DNA of 54,391 nt from an uncultured Ectothiorhodospiraceae bacterium (GTDB lineage Bacteria; Pseudomonadota; Gammaproteobacteria; UBA9214). The stretch lies in the NCBI GenBank assembly GCA_947258515.1, contig CAMYIO010000004.1, forward strand, positions 1 to 54,391, read 5' to 3'. The notes beneath the pieces are model-generated. The model searched no databases. It was not told where the DNA came from and saw nothing but the letters and a program-made list of their open reading frames with translations. Shown here one piece after another: positions 1 through 10,695 of the stretch (position 1 is its first letter; every line of letters begins with the position of its first letter). Both the position numbers and the translations under genes were made by a program.

Positions 1-699
1 CAAGATGGAGAATCCATCAAGGGAACTTTGAAATGCCACAATACCGAAGATGGCCGTGGTAATGCACATATCCTCACGGATGGTTAGCAACAGGATGAAC
101 AGCAGATAAAAAGGCCAGCTACGCTGCTCCAAGTAAAACCAGAGCCAGAGCAGATAGAGTCCACTGGCAAGTACCACCGGGTGGTACTGCCAGAGCAACG
201 GGTTATGCACCACCGGGTTAAGCAGGTAAGCAAGGGCAAATACCGGTGGTACCCAACGCATCGTGGGTAGCTCTCGTTGGGCCAGTCGGTACAGAATCAC
301 GGCACCAAGCCCGATTGAAAGCGACTGGGCGAGGAAGGCCCAGTAGATCGAGGGCGATAATCGATACAGCGGGATAAACAGATAGTCGACGGGACGAAAG
401 TGGTCACCATGACTGTGCATTCCGCGCACGGTGTTGAAGGGTTCCTCAAACTGGCTAATGAGCCACAGGGCCTGCTGGAAAACGCCTAGGTCATAGGCCG
501 ATGTTCCAAATTCTTCGTGCATCTGGATTGCTTTCAGGGTAAAAAGCGTGACGAAGAGTATGGCGCAGATTCCTGTCAGAATTGCGCCCCGGTCCTTTAA
601 CAAGGTAGTTTTTGCTGGCTGTGGTGGCATCCCTGGTATGAACTTGTCCCTGGCAATATGTAATAGCTGATTGGCCTTTGAAAAGTGCTTTTTCTGCAT
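1..699 (-). CDS. DUF2079-type polytopic membrane protein, partial (C-terminus beyond window start)
   Basis: Own translation of the minus strand from ATG at 699: MQKKHFSKANQLLHIARDKFIPG...MHEEFGTSAYDLGVFQQALW...; open to the window edge; hydrophobic; 'YDLGVFQQALW' is typical of DUF2079. Confidence 0.7.
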   Translation of the reverse strand, partial: MQKKHFSKANQLLHIARDKFIPGMPPQPAKTTLLKDRGAILTGICAILFVTLFTLKAIQMHEEFGTSAYDLGVFQQALWLISQFEEPFNTVRGMHSHGDHFRPVDYLFIPLYRLSPSIYWAFLAQSLSIGLGAVILYRLAQRELPTMRWVPPVFALAYLLNPVVHNPLLWQYHPVVLASGLYLLWLWFYLEQRSWPFYLLFILLLTIREDMCITTAIFGIVAFQSSLDGFSIL

Positions 700-786
700 T
701 TATGCCCGCTTGGAGTGGGTCATCTGATCTGTCTCACTTGAGTAACAACTCGCAGTATGTAAACAGCAAAGGGACAGAGTCTGTTC

Positions 787-2412
787 TTATTTCGGCATAA
801 CAGTGAATGCCAAAAAGGACGTATTATTCATGGTGCCTGTTGCAACCAGTTTTGCAGCAACGTTTGGCCCTTGCAAGTCCGCTGTAATATCTTCCTGCGT
901 AACCATGAATAATCCGCTTTCAAAATCAGCGATATTAGCCAGGTCATCGATAAATGCAGGGGTCAGAAGCTGGTCTGCATTAACAACATAGACTATTCCC
1001 ATTACATCAGGCTTCTCCCGGTAAAACACCAGCGGAAGATTCTGTTCCTGCCTGATGGCTTCAACCCGGGAAACGAACTGTCGTGAATCCCTTGTCAGCT
1101 GTTCGGCCGGTTCCAGGATCGTTATCAACACCAGCCAGAAGGCAACAACGCTCATGGACAGTTCTGCTCTCAGGGCGGTGTTTTCCCTGCGGCCAATAAC
1201 TGCCCAGGCAATGGCAACTATCTGCAAAACAACCAGGATGATAATGACATTTTTAACGGGGAAGCTGGCGAGTTCGATACCCTTGTCAGCGGCCTTTTGT
1301 GCTGCGAACGGCAGGGCGATGGCCAGTAAGCCGGGTAATGCGAGGATGATGCCGGTATACAGCCTTCTTAAAAAAGCTAACACACCTTTTTCATGCTGGT
1401 AAATGAAATAAGAGGCGACAACAGACAACGGGAACGTCATTGAAAGCAGGTATCTTGATTTCTTGGTATCAGGAAACGACATGCCCAGCATGATGACCAG
1501 CGCCCAGACACCCATGAAGATGACAAGCCTGAGCTTGTCATCGCCAGCTCCGGACTGTTGTGTAAATACTCGATAGAGGAGGGCGAAATAACCAAGCACC
1601 GCGAACGGGTAGGCAAGGGCATAGTTGCCAAAAGCATCTTTAAAGTAAGTACCGAATTCAGGGCTGGCCCCGGAATTCAGGCGTCCGCCGATCTGCATCC
1701 TGATGACTTCCGCGACGAACGCTTCACCGCCGGAGGCCTTTGCCAGTTGCAGCAGTAGCAACCATAACGCGACCAGTATGGCGATTGAGGCAGCACCGTA
1801 CACCAGTAACTTTTTCCACTGGAACCGGAAGAGATAAAACACGGCGATACCCGTGGAGGGAAGTACAATACCGAGCGGTCCCCGGACTGAAAAGCCGAAA
1901 ACCAGTAGCGGCCATATTAGCCAGGGGATTGCACCCTTGCCGGACATCTCGGAACGCCATACCAGGTAGAACGAAACAATGCTGATGGTCGCGATGGTCT
2001 GGTCAAGGGAAATCGCCCTGGCTTCGGTCGCGAAGGTGTTCGTCAGCAGCAGTATAACTACGCAGTAAAAGGCCCAGTTCCTGTCGTAATGGCTCAGAAT
2101 ACGGTAGGCGAAGAAAACCGTAATGGCGGCAGAGAGGGCAGTGGGCAGAACCGTTGCAAATTTGTTGACCTCGCCAAGCAAGTTGGCAACCAGGTAAATC
2201 AGGAAAGTGGACATCGCGGGATAGTCGGGATACGGCTGCCCGTAGGTGGTTGGAAACCAGACTGGACCATCGGCAAACATCTCTCTGGCAAAGAGTGCAA
2301 AGCGCGTTTCAAAACCAATATATCCCTGGTCCCAGATACCCGCGATAAACAGCAACAGGCATATCAGGGCTGCTGACATAGCCGCAAATAAACTGGCCTT
2401 TGAATGACTCAT
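787..2412 (-). CDS. ArnT/PMT-like glycosyltransferase family 39 membrane protein
   Basis: 541 aa, multiple TM segments, N-terminal 'WDQGYIGFETRFALFAREM...YPDYPAMSTFLIYL' pattern of GT39-type transferases. Confidence 0.6.
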   Translation of the reverse strand: MSHSKASLFAAMSAALICLLLFIAGIWDQGYIGFETRFALFAREMFADGPVWFPTTYGQPYPDYPAMSTFLIYLVANLLGEVNKFATVLPTALSAAITVFFAYRILSHYDRNWAFYCVVILLLTNTFATEARAISLDQTIATISIVSFYLVWRSEMSGKGAIPWLIWPLLVFGFSVRGPLGIVLPSTGIAVFYLFRFQWKKLLVYGAASIAILVALWLLLLQLAKASGGEAFVAEVIRMQIGGRLNSGASPEFGTYFKDAFGNYALAYPFAVLGYFALLYRVFTQQSGAGDDKLRLVIFMGVWALVIMLGMSFPDTKKSRYLLSMTFPLSVVASYFIYQHEKGVLAFLRRLYTGIILALPGLLAIALPFAAQKAADKGIELASFPVKNVIIILVVLQIVAIAWAVIGRRENTALRAELSMSVVAFWLVLITILEPAEQLTRDSRQFVSRVEAIRQEQNLPLVFYREKPDVMGIVYVVNADQLLTPAFIDDLANIADFESGLFMVTQEDITADLQGPNVAAKLVATGTMNNTSFLAFTVMPK

Positions 2413-2475
2413 ATGACCGCATTATATATAATGTTTGCCCGCATCCGGGAATCAGGCAGATACCAGGAGTCAAGT

Positions 2476-3762
2476 ATGACGGAAACAGTGACGCTGCAGG
2501 TCGATGGCAAAACCTACCAGTTGCCTCTGGTTCAGGGAACTGAAGGCGAGCGAGCCATTGACATCAGCCGTTTACGTGCTGAAACAGGTCTGATTACGCT
2601 TGATCCCGGTTATGGCAATACCGGTAGTTGCGAGAGCGCCATTACCTATATCGACGGTGAACAGGGCATCCTGCGCTATCGCGGTATACCGATCGAACAG
2701 TTCGAAAACAATCCCAACTTCGTGGAAGTGGCCTGGCTGCTGATCTTCGGCAAGTTGCCTAGCCCGGCGCAATATGACCGTTTCAGCGAGGCGCTGACGA
2801 ATAAGGCGAATATCGATGAAAGTATGACGCACAACTTTCAGGGGTTTCCGCGTTCGGCTCCGCCCATGGCTATCCTGTCGGCCATGATCAACGCCCTGTC
2901 GTGTTTTCACCCGGAGTTCCGGAAAGTGGATGATCTCGACCAGCTGGAGGCCGTCGCGGCACGCCTGATCAGCAAGATACGGACGATAGCCGCCTTTGCC
3001 TACCGCCGCTCGCGTGGCAAGCCGATTATGTACCCGGACCCGAAGCTGCGTTATGTCGCAAATTTTTTGCACATGATGTTTTCCCAGCCCTACGAGGAAT
3101 ATATCTGTGACGAGGTGACGCAGGATGCCATTAACCTGCTGCTGATTTTACATGCCGATCATGAACAGAATTGCAGTACCTCGACGGTGCGCATGGTCGG
3201 ATCCAGCCAGGCAAACCTGTTTACCTCCTGTGCGTCCGGTGTCAGCGCCTTGTGGGGGCCGCTTCACGGCGGCGCAAATGTGCAGGTGCTGGACATGCTC
3301 AATCGTATCCACAAGGGTCATATGTCGCCCGAGGAGTATGTTCGCCGTGCAAAAGAGAAGGACAGCAGCGAACGGCTGATGGGGTTTGGTCACCGCGTCT
3401 ACAAGAACTTCGATCCGCGCGCGACGGTGTTGCAGCGTATTGCCGAGCGCCTGTTCGAGAAGATGAACAAGAAAGACCCGTTGCTCGATATCGCACGCAA
3501 ACTCGAGGAGATCACCCTCAATGACAGTTACTTTCTGGAACGCAAGCTGTATCCGAACGTTGATTTCTACAGCGGCATCATCCTGCGGGCCATCGGTATA
3601 CCCACCAATATGTTCACGGTCATTTTTGCCATCGGCCGTTTGCCGGGCTGGATAGCCCACTGGGCCGAGCAGAATGGCACACCCAATGCGCGTATCGCAC
3701 GACCTCGCCAGATCTACACGGGACATCCCAAAACAGATTACGTGTCGCTGCTGAAGAGCTAA
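2476..3762 (+). CDS. gltA: citrate synthase (type II)
   Basis: ORF 2404-3762; likely ATG at 2476 (MTETVTLQVDGKTYQLP). Contains GILRYRGIPIEQF, HADHEQNCSTSTVRMVGSSQANLF, LMGFGHRVYKNFDPRA. Confidence 0.95.
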   Translation: MTETVTLQVDGKTYQLPLVQGTEGERAIDISRLRAETGLITLDPGYGNTGSCESAITYIDGEQGILRYRGIPIEQFENNPNFVEVAWLLIFGKLPSPAQYDRFSEALTNKANIDESMTHNFQGFPRSAPPMAILSAMINALSCFHPEFRKVDDLDQLEAVAARLISKIRTIAAFAYRRSRGKPIMYPDPKLRYVANFLHMMFSQPYEEYICDEVTQDAINLLLILHADHEQNCSTSTVRMVGSSQANLFTSCASGVSALWGPLHGGANVQVLDMLNRIHKGHMSPEEYVRRAKEKDSSERLMGFGHRVYKNFDPRATVLQRIAERLFEKMNKKDPLLDIARKLEEITLNDSYFLERKLYPNVDFYSGIILRAIGIPTNMFTVIFAIGRLPGWIAHWAEQNGTPNARIARPRQIYTGHPKTDYVSLLKS

Positions 3763-3774
3763 AGCAGACTTGAT

Positions 3775-4254
3775 ATGGCCCAGTCCATCGGACCCGGTTT
3801 ACGTAAGCACTGGCGCAAGCTGATCACGCTACCGGCGGGCAGACAATTGTTCAGTCGCCTGCTTGGCCGCTTCGTGCCCTATACCGGTCAGCTGGGCGCC
3901 ACGGTTGCAGTGCTGGAGCCGGGGCATTGTGTCGTCAGGCTCAAAGAACGGCGCAAGCTGCGCAATCATCTGCATTCTGTGCATGCCATGGCCCTTGCCA
4001 ACCTCGGTGAGATGGCCACCGGACTGGCCCTGATGAACAGCCTGCCGGAGAACACGCGCGGCATCCTCAGGCGTTTTGAGATTGAATACCTGAAGAAGGC
4101 ACGCGGCGTGCTGACCGCCGCGTGCGGCTGTGATATTCCGGCAGATAACCATGAGTGCGAACTCGAAATCCGTTGTGACATACGCGACAGCGCGGGTGAT
4201 GTCGTCAGTGTCGTCACGGCACACTGGTTGATTGGTCCGGAGCAGGACAGCTGA
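3775..4254 (+). CDS. DUF4442-type hotdog-fold thioesterase-like protein
   Basis: 159 aa; 'HSVHAMALANLGEMATGLALM' pattern typical of hotdog PaaI/DUF4442 proteins. Confidence 0.6.
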   Translation: MAQSIGPGLRKHWRKLITLPAGRQLFSRLLGRFVPYTGQLGATVAVLEPGHCVVRLKERRKLRNHLHSVHAMALANLGEMATGLALMNSLPENTRGILRRFEIEYLKKARGVLTAACGCDIPADNHECELEIRCDIRDSAGDVVSVVTAHWLIGPEQDS

Positions 4255-5240
4255 TGCCGGGGCATTCCGCACTCTGTGAGGCGCTGGGTATCGAGGTGCC
4301 ACTGATCTGCGGGGCCATGTATCCCTGTTCCAACCCTGAACTGGTAGCGGCGGTCTCGGAGGCGGGCGGCATCGGTATCGTGCAGCCGTTGAGCCTCAGC
4401 TATGTCCATGGCCATGAGTTCCGCGCGGGCCTGCGCACTATCCGTCGTCTCACCGGCAAGCCGATCGGCGTGAATCTCATAATCGAGCAGAGTTCAAAGA
4501 TCTACCTGCAGCGGGTCCATCAATGGCTCGAAATCGCCCTTGAAGAGCAGGTACCTTTCCTGGTCACGGCGCTGGGTAACCCCCGCTGGGTCGTTGACAG
4601 GGCGCATGCTGCCGGTGTCACGGTGTATCACGATGTCACCAGTCGTCACTGGGCGGAGAAGGCGCTGGATGGCGGTGTCGATGGTTTTATCTGTGTCAAT
4701 AACCGTGCCGGTGGGCATGCTGGGGCATTGTCACCCGAACAATTGCTGCGGGAGATCGGCCCGCTGGGTAAGCCGCTGGTGTGCGCCGGAGGCATAGGCA
4801 CGGCGGCCGGTTTTGCGGAGGTCATTGCCATGGGATATGACGGTGCGCAGCTCGGTACGCGCTTTATTGCAACCACCGAGTGCCACGCGCATGAAGATTA
4901 CAAGCGGGCGATTGTCGAGGCCAGGGAAGAGGATGTCGTGCTGTCCGAAAAGATATCCGGTGTGCCGGTGGCGGTCATCAATACACCCTATATACAGCAC
5001 ATGGGTACGCGTGCCGGACCACTGGCGCGGTGGATGTTGCGTGGGCGCCGTACCAAGCACTGGATGCGCACGTTGTATTCGCTGCAGTCGATCTGGAAAC
5101 TGAAGCGCTCCGCCTTGCAGGGTAAGGATTACCGGGATATCTTCCAGGCAGGCAAGAGTGTCGACGGCATCAGCGCGGTCAAGCCGGCGGCCGAGATCGT
5201 GGCGGAGTATGCGGCGGCACTGCAGCAACCGCCTGGTTGA
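4254..5240 (+). CDS. nitronate monooxygenase / 2-nitropropane dioxygenase family protein
   Basis: 328 aa; IPLICGAMYPCSNPELVAAVSEAGGIGIVQP..., VNNRAGGHAGALSP, VCAGGIGTAAGFAEVIAMGYDGAQLGTRFIATTEC. Confidence 0.85.
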   Translation: MPGHSALCEALGIEVPLICGAMYPCSNPELVAAVSEAGGIGIVQPLSLSYVHGHEFRAGLRTIRRLTGKPIGVNLIIEQSSKIYLQRVHQWLEIALEEQVPFLVTALGNPRWVVDRAHAAGVTVYHDVTSRHWAEKALDGGVDGFICVNNRAGGHAGALSPEQLLREIGPLGKPLVCAGGIGTAAGFAEVIAMGYDGAQLGTRFIATTECHAHEDYKRAIVEAREEDVVLSEKISGVPVAVINTPYIQHMGTRAGPLARWMLRGRRTKHWMRTLYSLQSIWKLKRSALQGKDYRDIFQAGKSVDGISAVKPAAEIVAEYAAALQQPPG

Positions 5241-5265
5241 TGCGCTATGTAAAAATATCAAAATT

Positions 5266-5390
5266 TGTAGGAGCGCTTCGCAAGGCCGCTCACGGCATCC
5301 TGCCTCCCACGGCACTAATACATCCCTGTACATCGCGCGACCGTGACAATCGCTGGAATCGCGGATGCGATCCGCTCCTACATGTAATCG
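5266..5390. repeat. REP/BIME-like pair of palindromic GTAGGAGCG elements
   Basis: 'tgtaggagcgcttcgcaaggccgc' ... 'tcgcggatgcgatccgctcctacatg' in inverted orientation. Confidence 0.7.
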
Positions 5391-5893
5391 GGTTGTTCCT
5401 GTAGTTCGCGCAGGTACCGGAACAGCAGCCGTGAGGCGCGCGGCGGTTGCCGGCTGTCATGTTCCTTGCGGGCTTGCCTGACGAGCTTGCGCAGGTGCTG
5501 GCGATCCGCGTGCGGGAAATGTGCCAGTACCGCGGGCAGGGCGCTGTCACCGTCCGCGAGCAACTGCTCGCGCAGTGTCTCAAGCAGGTGGAATTCACGG
5601 CTTTGCGTGTCATGTTGCCTGTTTCTGCTCTCAATTGCCTGCCTTAGCGGTGCCACGTCGATGTCCTTCATCAGCTTGCCGATGTACTGCATGTGTCGCT
5701 TGCGGGCGCCGTTGGAGTGAATTTTCCTGGCCGTGTGCAGGGCATCCAGCAATACATCGGGCAACATCAGCTGGCGTAATGCATCGTCGCTGAAATCGAG
5801 CAGCGCCTGACCGAGCTTTTTCAGGTCCTGCAAGTCGCGCTTGCGCCGGGATTTGCTGATTTCGTCCTGGTCGTCGTGATCCGTCTCGTGCAT
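5378..5893 (-). CDS. yjgA: DUF615 ribosome-associated protein (YjgA/DarP family)
   Basis: ORF 5378-6052; likely ATG at 5893 (MHETDHDDQDEISKSRRKRDLQDLKKLGQALLDFS...), characteristic SKSQ/RRKR...LGxxL start. Confidence 0.85.
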   Translation of the reverse strand: MHETDHDDQDEISKSRRKRDLQDLKKLGQALLDFSDDALRQLMLPDVLLDALHTARKIHSNGARKRHMQYIGKLMKDIDVAPLRQAIESRNRQHDTQSREFHLLETLREQLLADGDSALPAVLAHFPHADRQHLRKLVRQARKEHDSRQPPRASRLLFRYLRELQEQPDYM

Positions 5894-6000
5894 GGCCTGA
5901 CATGTGCGGTTGTCGGAGGGTACAGCATAGCCGTTTCCGTCCGATTTGTCCGGTACCCGCGTGACCGGTAGAATCACCGCTCCCGACCACAGGACCGCAC

Positions 6001-7359
6001 ATGACCGATTCAACGCTAACAGAACAGGATTCGCCATTCCCCGAGCAAGCACAGCTGGAAGAGATGGTGCAGCAGGTCATTGCGCAGGCCCGCAAGGCCG
6101 GTGCCGACAGTGTCGAGGCCGGCGTCAGTATCGATAGCGGCCTGTCAGTGACGGTGCGGCTGGGCGAGACCGAAACACTGGAGTACAACCGTGACCGTTC
6201 ACTCGGTTTGACGGTGTACTTTGACCAGCGCAAGGGTTCTGCCAGTAGTGCGGACTTTGCGCCGCACAGCCTCTCAGCAACAGTCAAGGCAGCCTGTGAT
6301 ATTGCACGCCATACCAGCCGTGATGAGTGCTCCGGGCTGGCGGATGCCGATCGCATGGCGACGTTGATACCCGACCTGGACCTCTACCATCCCTGGGGAC
6401 TGGATGCCGAGCAGGCGATAGTACTGGCAACCGAGTGTGAGGATGCCGCTCGTCAGGTTGATCCGCGCATCGAGAATTCCGAGGGCGGCACGGTGTCCAG
6501 CTATGTCGGGATGCGCGTCAGGGCCAATACGCACGGCTTTCTCGCCGGTTATCGCAGCAGCTACCACAGCGTCAGCTGTGCCGTCATCGGCAAGCAGGGT
6601 GACGAAATGCAGCGCGATTACTGGTCATTCTCGGCACGTGATCCTGCCGACCTGATAGCAGCCGCGGAGACAGGGCGGATTGCCGGTGAACGTACCGTCA
6701 GACGTCTCGGTACACAACGCCTGTCAACGCGCCAGGCACCGGTGGTGTTCGCGGCTGATATCGCAAGCAGCCTGTTTGGTCATTTTATCTCAGCGGTCAG
6801 CGGCAGCAGTCTGTATCGCAAGTCCTCGTTCCTGCTGGACCACCTGGGAAAGCCGGTGTTTCCCGGTTTCCTGCATATTCACGAACAGCCACTCTTGAAG
6901 AAGGGGCTGGGCAGTTCGCCTTATGACGGCGAGGGCGTCGCGACGCAGGCGCAGGACTTTGTCAGGGACGGCATCCTGCAATCCTATGTGCTGAACAGTT
7001 ATTCTGCGCGCAAGCTGGGCATGGCCACCACCGGCAATGCCGGCGGTGTGCGCAACCTGACCATTGACCCGGGTGACAGGGACCTCGGTCAAATCCTGCG
7101 CAGCATGGGCACCGGGCTGCTGGTGACCGAGTTGATCGGTTTCGGGGTCAACAATGTCACGGGTGATTATTCCCGTGGTGCGGCCGGTTTCTGGGTTGAA
7201 GGTGGTGAAATCCAGTACCCGGTTGACGAGATCACGGTGGCTGGCAACCTCAAGGACATGTTCATGCACATTGTCGAGGTCGGCAATGATGTCGATCTGC
7301 GTGGCAATACCCGTACCGGCTCGGTGTTGGTCGAGGAGATGACAATCGCGGGCGCCTGA
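6001..7359 (+). CDS. pmbA: metalloprotease PmbA (TldE)
   Basis: 452 aa; GLSVTVRLGETETLEYNRDRSLGLTVYF, GVNNVTGDYSRGAAGFWVEGGEIQYPVDEITVAGNL. Confidence 0.95.
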   Translation: MTDSTLTEQDSPFPEQAQLEEMVQQVIAQARKAGADSVEAGVSIDSGLSVTVRLGETETLEYNRDRSLGLTVYFDQRKGSASSADFAPHSLSATVKAACDIARHTSRDECSGLADADRMATLIPDLDLYHPWGLDAEQAIVLATECEDAARQVDPRIENSEGGTVSSYVGMRVRANTHGFLAGYRSSYHSVSCAVIGKQGDEMQRDYWSFSARDPADLIAAAETGRIAGERTVRRLGTQRLSTRQAPVVFAADIASSLFGHFISAVSGSSLYRKSSFLLDHLGKPVFPGFLHIHEQPLLKKGLGSSPYDGEGVATQAQDFVRDGILQSYVLNSYSARKLGMATTGNAGGVRNLTIDPGDRDLGQILRSMGTGLLVTELIGFGVNNVTGDYSRGAAGFWVEGGEIQYPVDEITVAGNLKDMFMHIVEVGNDVDLRGNTRTGSVLVEEMTIAGA

Positions 7360-7377
7360 ACGCGGTATCTATTGCCG

Positions 7378-7443
7378 GATTCGCGGATGCGATCCGCTCC
7401 TACAGGTGTATCGGTTGGGGTAGGAGCGCTTCGCAAGCGCGAT
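7378..7443. repeat. REP/BIME-like inverted pair
   Basis: 'tcgcggatgcgatccgctcctacaggtgtatcggttggggtaggagcgcttcgcaagcgcgatca'. Confidence 0.75.
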
Positions 7444-7446
7444 CAC

Positions 7447-8805
7447 TCAGAGCAGGAACAGCGTGCCCAGCCCGAGGAACACCATGAACCCCACGACATC
7501 CGTTACCGTGGTCAAAATGACGGTCCCTGCATGTGCCGGATCGATTTTCATGCGTGTCAGCAAAAACGGAATGCTCATGCCGGCGACGGCGGCACACAGC
7601 AGGTTGATGATCAGGGCCGCACCGATGATGTAACCGATGTTGGCGTTTTTGAACCAGACAGCCGATATCACCGCGACCACCACTGCCCAGGCGGCACCAT
7701 TGAGTGCGCTCACGGAGATTTCCTTATACATCAACCAGCGGGCATTGCTGACGCCGATCTGGCCGAGGGCCAGCCCGCGAATGACGATGATGAGTGTCTG
7801 GCTGCCGGCGATGCCGCCCATGCTGGCAACGATGGGCATCAGTACCGCCAGTGCGACCACCTGTTCAATGGTTGCCTGGAACAGCCCGATGACCCACGAG
7901 GCCAGGAACGCGGTACACAGGTTGATGCCCAGCCAGACAGCGCGCCGGCGCGCACTCTTTATCACCGGTGCGAAGGTGTCGTCTTCTTCATCGAGGCCGG
8001 CTAGGCTTAACAGCGAGTGGTCGGCATCCTCGCGAATCACGTCGACGACATCATCAATGGTAATGCGGCCGATCAGTTTGCCTGCTTCGTTGAGGACCGG
8101 TGCAGACACCAGGTCGTGATTCTCGAACATTCTTGCAACTTCCGTGTCCGGCATATCCGCTGGAATGGCGGTAATGTTGCTGTCCATGACCTCGGCGACT
8201 GTTAAATCCGGGTCATTGGTGAGCAATACCCTCAGTGGCAACACGCCCTTGAAAGTGTCGTCCCGGTCAACCACGAACAGGCTGTCAGTGGTTTCGGGTA
8301 TGTCAATGTGCAGCCGCAGATAACGCAGTACCGCATCCAGCGTGACATCGGCGCGCACGGTCACCACGTCGACGTTCATCAGTCCGCCGGCGCTGTCCTC
8401 GGGATAGTACAGCACCGAAATCAGTCGATCGCGGTTTTGCTGGTTCATGGCGCCCAGCACTTCCTGGATGACGCCACCGGGAAGGTCCCTGATCAGATCA
8501 GCCAGGTCATCCGCATCGAGGCCTTCGGTGGCTGCGACCAGGGCATCGGATTCCATATCATCGATGAGACCGGCACGCACCTCGTCGTTGACCTGGACCA
8601 GGGTTTCGCCGTGGTCTTCCGGGGCAACCAGTTCCCAGAGTTGTTCGCGCGGACCGTGCGGGACCGATTCGATCAGGTCGGCTATTTCACCGCTGTGCAG
8701 GGTGCCGAGCAGGTCGCGGACCTCGCCGGCGTCACCCGAGTCGAGCGCATGGGTGACGAGTTCCAGCTGGGTTTCTGTTGTCTGTGTTTCTGTTTTATCG
8801 GTCAT
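7447..8805 (-). CDS. mgtE: magnesium transporter MgtE
   Basis: 452 aa; N-domain, two CBS domains, C-terminal TM region with GGIAGSQTLIIVIRGLALGQI. Confidence 0.93.
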   Translation of the reverse strand: MTDKTETQTTETQLELVTHALDSGDAGEVRDLLGTLHSGEIADLIESVPHGPREQLWELVAPEDHGETLVQVNDEVRAGLIDDMESDALVAATEGLDADDLADLIRDLPGGVIQEVLGAMNQQNRDRLISVLYYPEDSAGGLMNVDVVTVRADVTLDAVLRYLRLHIDIPETTDSLFVVDRDDTFKGVLPLRVLLTNDPDLTVAEVMDSNITAIPADMPDTEVARMFENHDLVSAPVLNEAGKLIGRITIDDVVDVIREDADHSLLSLAGLDEEDDTFAPVIKSARRRAVWLGINLCTAFLASWVIGLFQATIEQVVALAVLMPIVASMGGIAGSQTLIIVIRGLALGQIGVSNARWLMYKEISVSALNGAAWAVVVAVISAVWFKNANIGYIIGAALIINLLCAAVAGMSIPFLLTRMKIDPAHAGTVILTTVTDVVGFMVFLGLGTLFLL

Positions 8806-8917
8806 GGCTGCCTGGGCTCGCTGTCTGCAGGGGCGAGATGTGCCCTGCCGGACAGCACGCAGTGTAACAGCAGGTTAGGTGTTCGGTAAGGCAGACGTGC
8901 CAGCGAGAGTGAATATT

Positions 8918-10654
8918 TCAGCGCTTGTTGCGGTTGAGTGATTCGATGCGGCCCGGAATGCGACCCGCCTTGGTGTTATTCAGCAGCTCCTGAACCAGCG
9001 GAATGAGTGACGTGATAGTACTGGTATTGATGACGCGTTTGACTTCCTGCAGGGCGGTATGATGCATACTGAATTCATTCAGACCCATGCCGAGCAGCAG
9101 GCGGGTGTAACGCGTATCGCCGGCCATTTCGCCACACATTGAAACCGGGATGCCGGCCGCCGCACCGGCATCAATGGTCATCTTGATGAGCTTCAGGACC
9201 GCGGGATGCAGCGGGTCATACAGGTAGTTCACCTCGTCATCGATGCGGTCTATCGCGAGCGTGTACTGAATCAGATCGTTGGTCCCGATCGAGAGAAAAT
9301 CCATGTGACTGGCAAATTCCGATGCCGACAGGGCGGCGGCCGGGACTTCGATCATGGCTCCGATCTTGACGTCCGGCGAGAACGCCAGTGACTCGCGCTG
9401 CAGTGCATTGCGGGTGTCGTTAATCAGGCTCAGTACCTGGTGCAACTCCTGGGTGTTGGACAGCATCGGTACCATGAGCCGTACCGGGCCGTGCGCCGAG
9501 GCACGCAGGATGGCGCGTAACTGGGGCTTGAACAGCGAGTGGTCCTTGAGACACAGGCGAATGGCGCGCAAACCCAGTGCCGGGTTGCTGCAGCTGCGGC
9601 TGCTGCCGTCGACCGGTTTGTCTGCGCCCATGTCGAGGGTGCGTATGGTCAGGGGTTTCCCCCTGAGTGCCTCGATAACACTGACATAACAGTCGTACTG
9701 TTCTTCCTCGTCCGGTGGTGCGCTGCGGTTCATAAACAGAAACTCGGTGCGGTACAGGCCCACGCCACTGGCGCTTTCGCGGCTGACCGCATCGATATCT
9801 TCCGGTAGTTCAATGTTTGCCATCAGGGTGATGCACTTGCCGTCCCGGGTGATGGCGGGGGTGTCTGTGAGCCGTGTCAGTTCCAGCTGTCGCTGCTGCT
9901 CCAGTTGCTGGCGATTCCGGTAGTGGTCAAGTACACGTTCATCCGTGCCGGCGATGAGTATGCCCTGCAGTCCATCGAGGATGACTGTTTCGCCATCGCG
10001 GATATAACGCCGTAAACCATGGGTGCCAACCAGTGCCGGGATCTGCATGCTGCGTGCAAGGATCGCCGTGTGTGACAGCGGGCCGCCGCACTCGGTCGCA
10101 AATGCGCTGATGCCCTGATGTTCAAGCAGCACGGTTTCGGCCGGGGTGAGGTCATAGGCGAGCACGATAGCGTTATCCAGGGGGACACCTGCGTTATATG
10201 CATCGTCCTGCTCATCGTCCAGCAGGATCCGTTGCAGGCGGTTGATGACATGGTCGACATCATCACGGCGGGTGCGCAGATAGGCATCATCTATCTGCTC
10301 GAATACGTCGACAACGGCATCACGTTGCAGCTTCAGTGCCCACTCGGCATTGCAGCCATGTTCACGGATCAGGTCGACAGGCGTGGTGACCAGGGTGGCG
10401 TCATCGAGCATCAGCAGGTGGGTGTCGATAAAACCGGCGATATCGACTCGGGTGTTTTCCGGGAGACGTCCGCGGATATCTTCAAGCTGCTGCCGGGCGC
10501 AGTTGACCGCTTTCAGAAAGCGTACGACTTCATCTTCGACAAGGGGTTCCGGGATGGCGCTTTCAAGGACTTCTACCGTGCCACGCAGAATGATGTGTGC
10601 CTTGCCAATGGCAATGCCGCGGGAGACGCCGATTCCGGAAAGTGCCAGGCTCAT
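8918..10654 (-). CDS. ptsI: PTS enzyme I (phosphoenolpyruvate-protein phosphotransferase)
   Basis: 578 aa; active-site region GGPLSHTAILARSMQIPALVG; C-terminal DFLSIGTNDLIQYTLAIDR and VSMCGEMAGD. Confidence 0.93.
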   Translation of the reverse strand: MSLALSGIGVSRGIAIGKAHIILRGTVEVLESAIPEPLVEDEVVRFLKAVNCARQQLEDIRGRLPENTRVDIAGFIDTHLLMLDDATLVTTPVDLIREHGCNAEWALKLQRDAVVDVFEQIDDAYLRTRRDDVDHVINRLQRILLDDEQDDAYNAGVPLDNAIVLAYDLTPAETVLLEHQGISAFATECGGPLSHTAILARSMQIPALVGTHGLRRYIRDGETVILDGLQGILIAGTDERVLDHYRNRQQLEQQRQLELTRLTDTPAITRDGKCITLMANIELPEDIDAVSRESASGVGLYRTEFLFMNRSAPPDEEEQYDCYVSVIEALRGKPLTIRTLDMGADKPVDGSSRSCSNPALGLRAIRLCLKDHSLFKPQLRAILRASAHGPVRLMVPMLSNTQELHQVLSLINDTRNALQRESLAFSPDVKIGAMIEVPAAALSASEFASHMDFLSIGTNDLIQYTLAIDRIDDEVNYLYDPLHPAVLKLIKMTIDAGAAAGIPVSMCGEMAGDTRYTRLLLGMGLNEFSMHHTALQEVKRVINTSTITSLIPLVQELLNNTKAGRIPGRIESLNRNKR

Positions 10655-10695
10655 GTCCTGAATGATCCTCTGTTTACCTGCTCAGGTGGGTGCCG